In this document: positions 62,239-64,000 of the stretch, one piece after another | How the letters are laid out: each line of letters begins with the position of its first letter | How positions within the stretch are numbered: the first letter of the stretch is position 1 | Assembly (NCBI RefSeq): GCF_001039355.2 | Contig: NW_019773559.1 | Coordinates: 169,980-233,979 of the forward strand | Length of the DNA: 64,000 bases | Reading direction: 5' to 3' | From: Lingula anatina | Lineage: Eukaryota; Brachiopoda; Lingulata; Lingulida; Lingulidae | Notes under the pieces: generated by a model | What the model was told of the DNA's origin: nothing | What the model saw: only the letters and a program-made list of their open reading frames with translations | Databases searched by the model: none | Made by a program: the position numbers and the translations under genes

Positions 62239-62384
62239 GTTTAAATCGTAAGGTACACTACCTGATGTTGGAGTCCAAGATCCCGTTCAGAATCAACCCT
62301 GACAGCGGAGTGATAAGTTTGAACAGTTCACTGGACAGGGAGACCAAGGCCTTCTATAATGTCACAGTGTATGCCTATGACAAG
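62239..62384 (+). CDS. FAT1-like: Copy B of exon 19
   Basis: 146 nt, same protein as 52403-52548 with two silent changes seen. Confidence 0.88.
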
Positions 62385-62663
62385 GTGAGGAATTGGGAGT
62401 GATGAAATTTACCATTTATATCTATTATTACGTGCTGATGTTTGAATAGTATCTGGTTACTAAAGATGAAATGAAACAAAAATTATTTGTCCCAAACATT
62501 TCTTATTGAAATAACAAATGAGTTGTAGACTTGTTTTGAATAAGTGAAGTTTACAGTAAAACAATTTTTACTCCAAGTCAGTATTATTCAGGCTCAGAAG
62601 ATAAATACATACATTAAATAAAAAAAGAAAACAAATCATAAATTTTAACTTCACACCATCCAG

Positions 62664-62901
62664 GGTACTCCCAGCTTGACTTCCTCCGCGCAGCTACTGG
62701 TCAGCGTGACGGACATCAACGACAACCCTCCAGTGTTTAGTCGGTCCATGTACGCTGTGAGTGTGCGTGAGGACAAGCAGCTGACCAGTGTGGTGACCAC
62801 TGTGAAGGCCACTAGCAAGGACATCGGGGAAAATGCCAGGATTGCTTACTCCATTGTGGGCGGGAACAACCAAGGTGTATTTGCCATTGACGCAGAGACA
62901 G
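62664..62901 (+). CDS. FAT1-like: Copy B of exon 20
   Basis: 238 nt, same protein as 52787-53024 with three silent changes seen. The upstream intron is 41 nt longer than in the first copy. Confidence 0.88.
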
Positions 62902-63235
62902 GTGAGAAGGGGCTTGGGGTGATTATCTTAAGTCTTGTATGTAATTACTGGATTTTTGAATGGTGTCATTCCTCCGTGAGGAATAGAGTAAGGAAAGTTG
63001 TTGGATAGTGTGTGAAATGTTCAAAAACGGACTTAATAGTTATTCAGCTCAGTTGCTTTCTTCTATCTCACTATTCTTAATATTAAAATAATCTCCTTGA
63101 AATGTTCTGGGAAGGTATTCAGAAATGCCTTGGGTTAATAATATAAAATATACTTATAGGTATCATTTAAAGAGAGATAAAGATATTCACTGAAAATATT
63201 GAATAGTTATAATTATTTCATAATTTATAATTCAG
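62902..63235 (+). other. Copy B intron between exons 20 and 21
   Basis: 334 bp against 337 bp in the first copy. No element was recognised. Confidence 0.8.
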
Positions 63236-63450
63236 GTGAAATCTCAGTTCAGAAGCTGCTGAACTATGAGCTGGTCAAGGAGTATGTGTTGACCGTTGAG
63301 GCCAGAGATCATGGCCAGATTCCTCTGAGTGACCAGGCGGTCGTCAGGATTAACGTGACAGATTACAATGACAACGCTCCTATCTTCAGTGAGGCAGTGT
63401 TCAGTGTTTCTCTGAGAGAGGATGTGGATGTGGGATATAGTGTTATACAG
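63236..63450 (+). CDS. FAT1-like: Copy B of exon 21
   Basis: 215 nt. It begins [13 protein letters not shown] where the first copy reads [13 protein letters not shown], giving two amino-acid differences. The rest of the protein is identical. The following 225-nt intron happens to be open in the same frame. Confidence 0.88.
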
Positions 63451-63465
63451 GTAAATATAGGAATG

Positions 63466-63573
63466 GCACAACTAACACAATCAACACACTCCTACACCCA
63501 ACACAATCAACACACTGTCACACCTAACACAATCAACACTCTCCTTTACCAACACAATCAACACACTGTCACA
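63466..63573 (+). repeat. Copy B of the intron 21-22 minisatellite, shorter
   Basis: Units of acacaatcaacacact type separated by gtcacacct and cctacaccca spacers. Shorter than the array at 53590-53756. Confidence 0.85.
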
Positions 63574-63675
63574 ACTGACAATAATTCTGTCACATCTATG
63601 ACACACAAAAGCATAGCAGACCACAGAATAACATCTGTTCAGCCTCATAGTGACACTTCTTCTTGCTGTATTCAG

Positions 63676-63813
63676 GTGCAGGCTGATGACAGAGACAGTG
63701 GCGAGAATGCTGCCATCACCTATGCCATCACCAAGGGAGACAAACTGGCTCAGTTTAAAATTAACCCCAAGACAGGAGAAATAAAGGTTCAGGAGGCTCT
63801 TGATAGAGAAATG
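63676..63813 (+). CDS. FAT1-like: Copy B of exon 22, last exon in window
   Basis: 138 nt, phase 0, same protein as 53858-53995 with three silent changes seen. The matching exon 23 would lie just beyond the window end. Confidence 0.88.
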
Positions 63814-64000
63814 GTAATTACTATAATGTTATATTTGGGTTGTGAATGAATTTTGGTCTTGAAGTTCTAACTGACTTTCTCCTGCGAAATGTTGATGTCA
63901 ATCTTACAGCTTACATTTAATGGCAAGATTGAACTAATAAGTAAATTTTGCAATGTACTTATATCATTTTCTTTTTCTAAAGCTGAACTTTTTTTACTGT

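Larger units (their letters stand above)
59021..64000 (+). repeat. Second copy of 49123-about 54145 (exons 14 part to 22), probable alternative haplotype contig
   Basis: From the base after the N at 59020 the sequence re-reads the gene from the middle of exon 14, in the same order and strand. Every exon is the same length as its first copy (133, 1067, 160, 234, 146, 238, 215, 138). Introns keep their borders but differ in length: 259 versus 187, 238 versus 279, 281 versus 225. Exon differences are mostly synonymous. The join falls inside two unrelated exons, which a functional duplication would not do. An unmerged allele is the simplest reading; a real recent duplication is much less likely. 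Confidence 0.9.

Noticed and set aside
59021-63813. A true tandem duplication of cadherin exons creating a longer FAT protein
   Set aside because: The join is a lone N in mid-exon, the domain order would be impossible for the family, and intron repeat-number differences look allelic. Reported as a haplotype artefact instead.

Overview
The window is spliced animal DNA: GT-AG introns with coherent phases, long AT-rich introns full of microsatellites, and no bacterial-style gene packing. It holds one recognisable gene on the + strand, an internal part of a giant FAT-type cadherin of the FAT1/2/3 (Fat-like) class. About 26 whole exons and one cut exon can be placed between 11603 and 59019. They chain in frame into roughly 2,990 residues: about 25 cadherin repeats, a FAT-specific cysteine-rich region with a possible furin site, an EGF domain, a laminin-G domain and a second EGF domain. 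The first third of the ectodomain (signal peptide and about 9-10 repeats) lies upstream of the window. The last EGFs, transmembrane segment and cytoplasmic tail lie downstream. The species cannot be named from this. A highly polymorphic invertebrate (cephalochordate, hemichordate or lophotrochozoan type) fits the allele-like divergence described below.

Layout. 1-11602 has no recognisable exon and is probably upstream intron. It contains a 2.25-kb segment present twice in direct orientation (about 6674-8957 and 8959-11220) on either side of a single N. 11603-12095 carries two exons. 12096-29943 is a 17.8-kb intron with a 294-N gap between homopolymer runs, several old local duplications, a MITE copy, and a 78-bp repeated overlap around a single N at 29728. 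29944-35541 carries six exons and 39777-48781 five more. 48990-54419 is a dense block of ten exons. 56277-59019 encodes the end of the cadherin array and the Cys-rich/EGF/LamG/EGF module. At 59020 a single N interrupts the second EGF exon. The sequence then resumes in the middle of exon 14 and repeats exons 14-22 with their introns to the end of the window.

Interpretation. The three single Ns are best read as contig joins. At each one the sequence steps back and re-reads DNA already present. The re-read copy differs by a few percent, mostly at synonymous sites, with indels and repeat-number changes in introns. This is what unmerged haplotypes in a heterozygous diploid assembly look like, not a real internal gene duplication. 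An automatic gene model crossing 59020 would be chimeric. I found no prokaryotic-type system, CRISPR array, RNA gene or second protein-coding gene. The points most worth following up are the haplotype joins, a candidate 21-nt in-frame microexon at 45636-45656, cadherin linkers lacking the usual calcium motif, two or three MITE-like inverted-repeat families, and intronic minisatellites that differ in copy number between the two haplotype copies.
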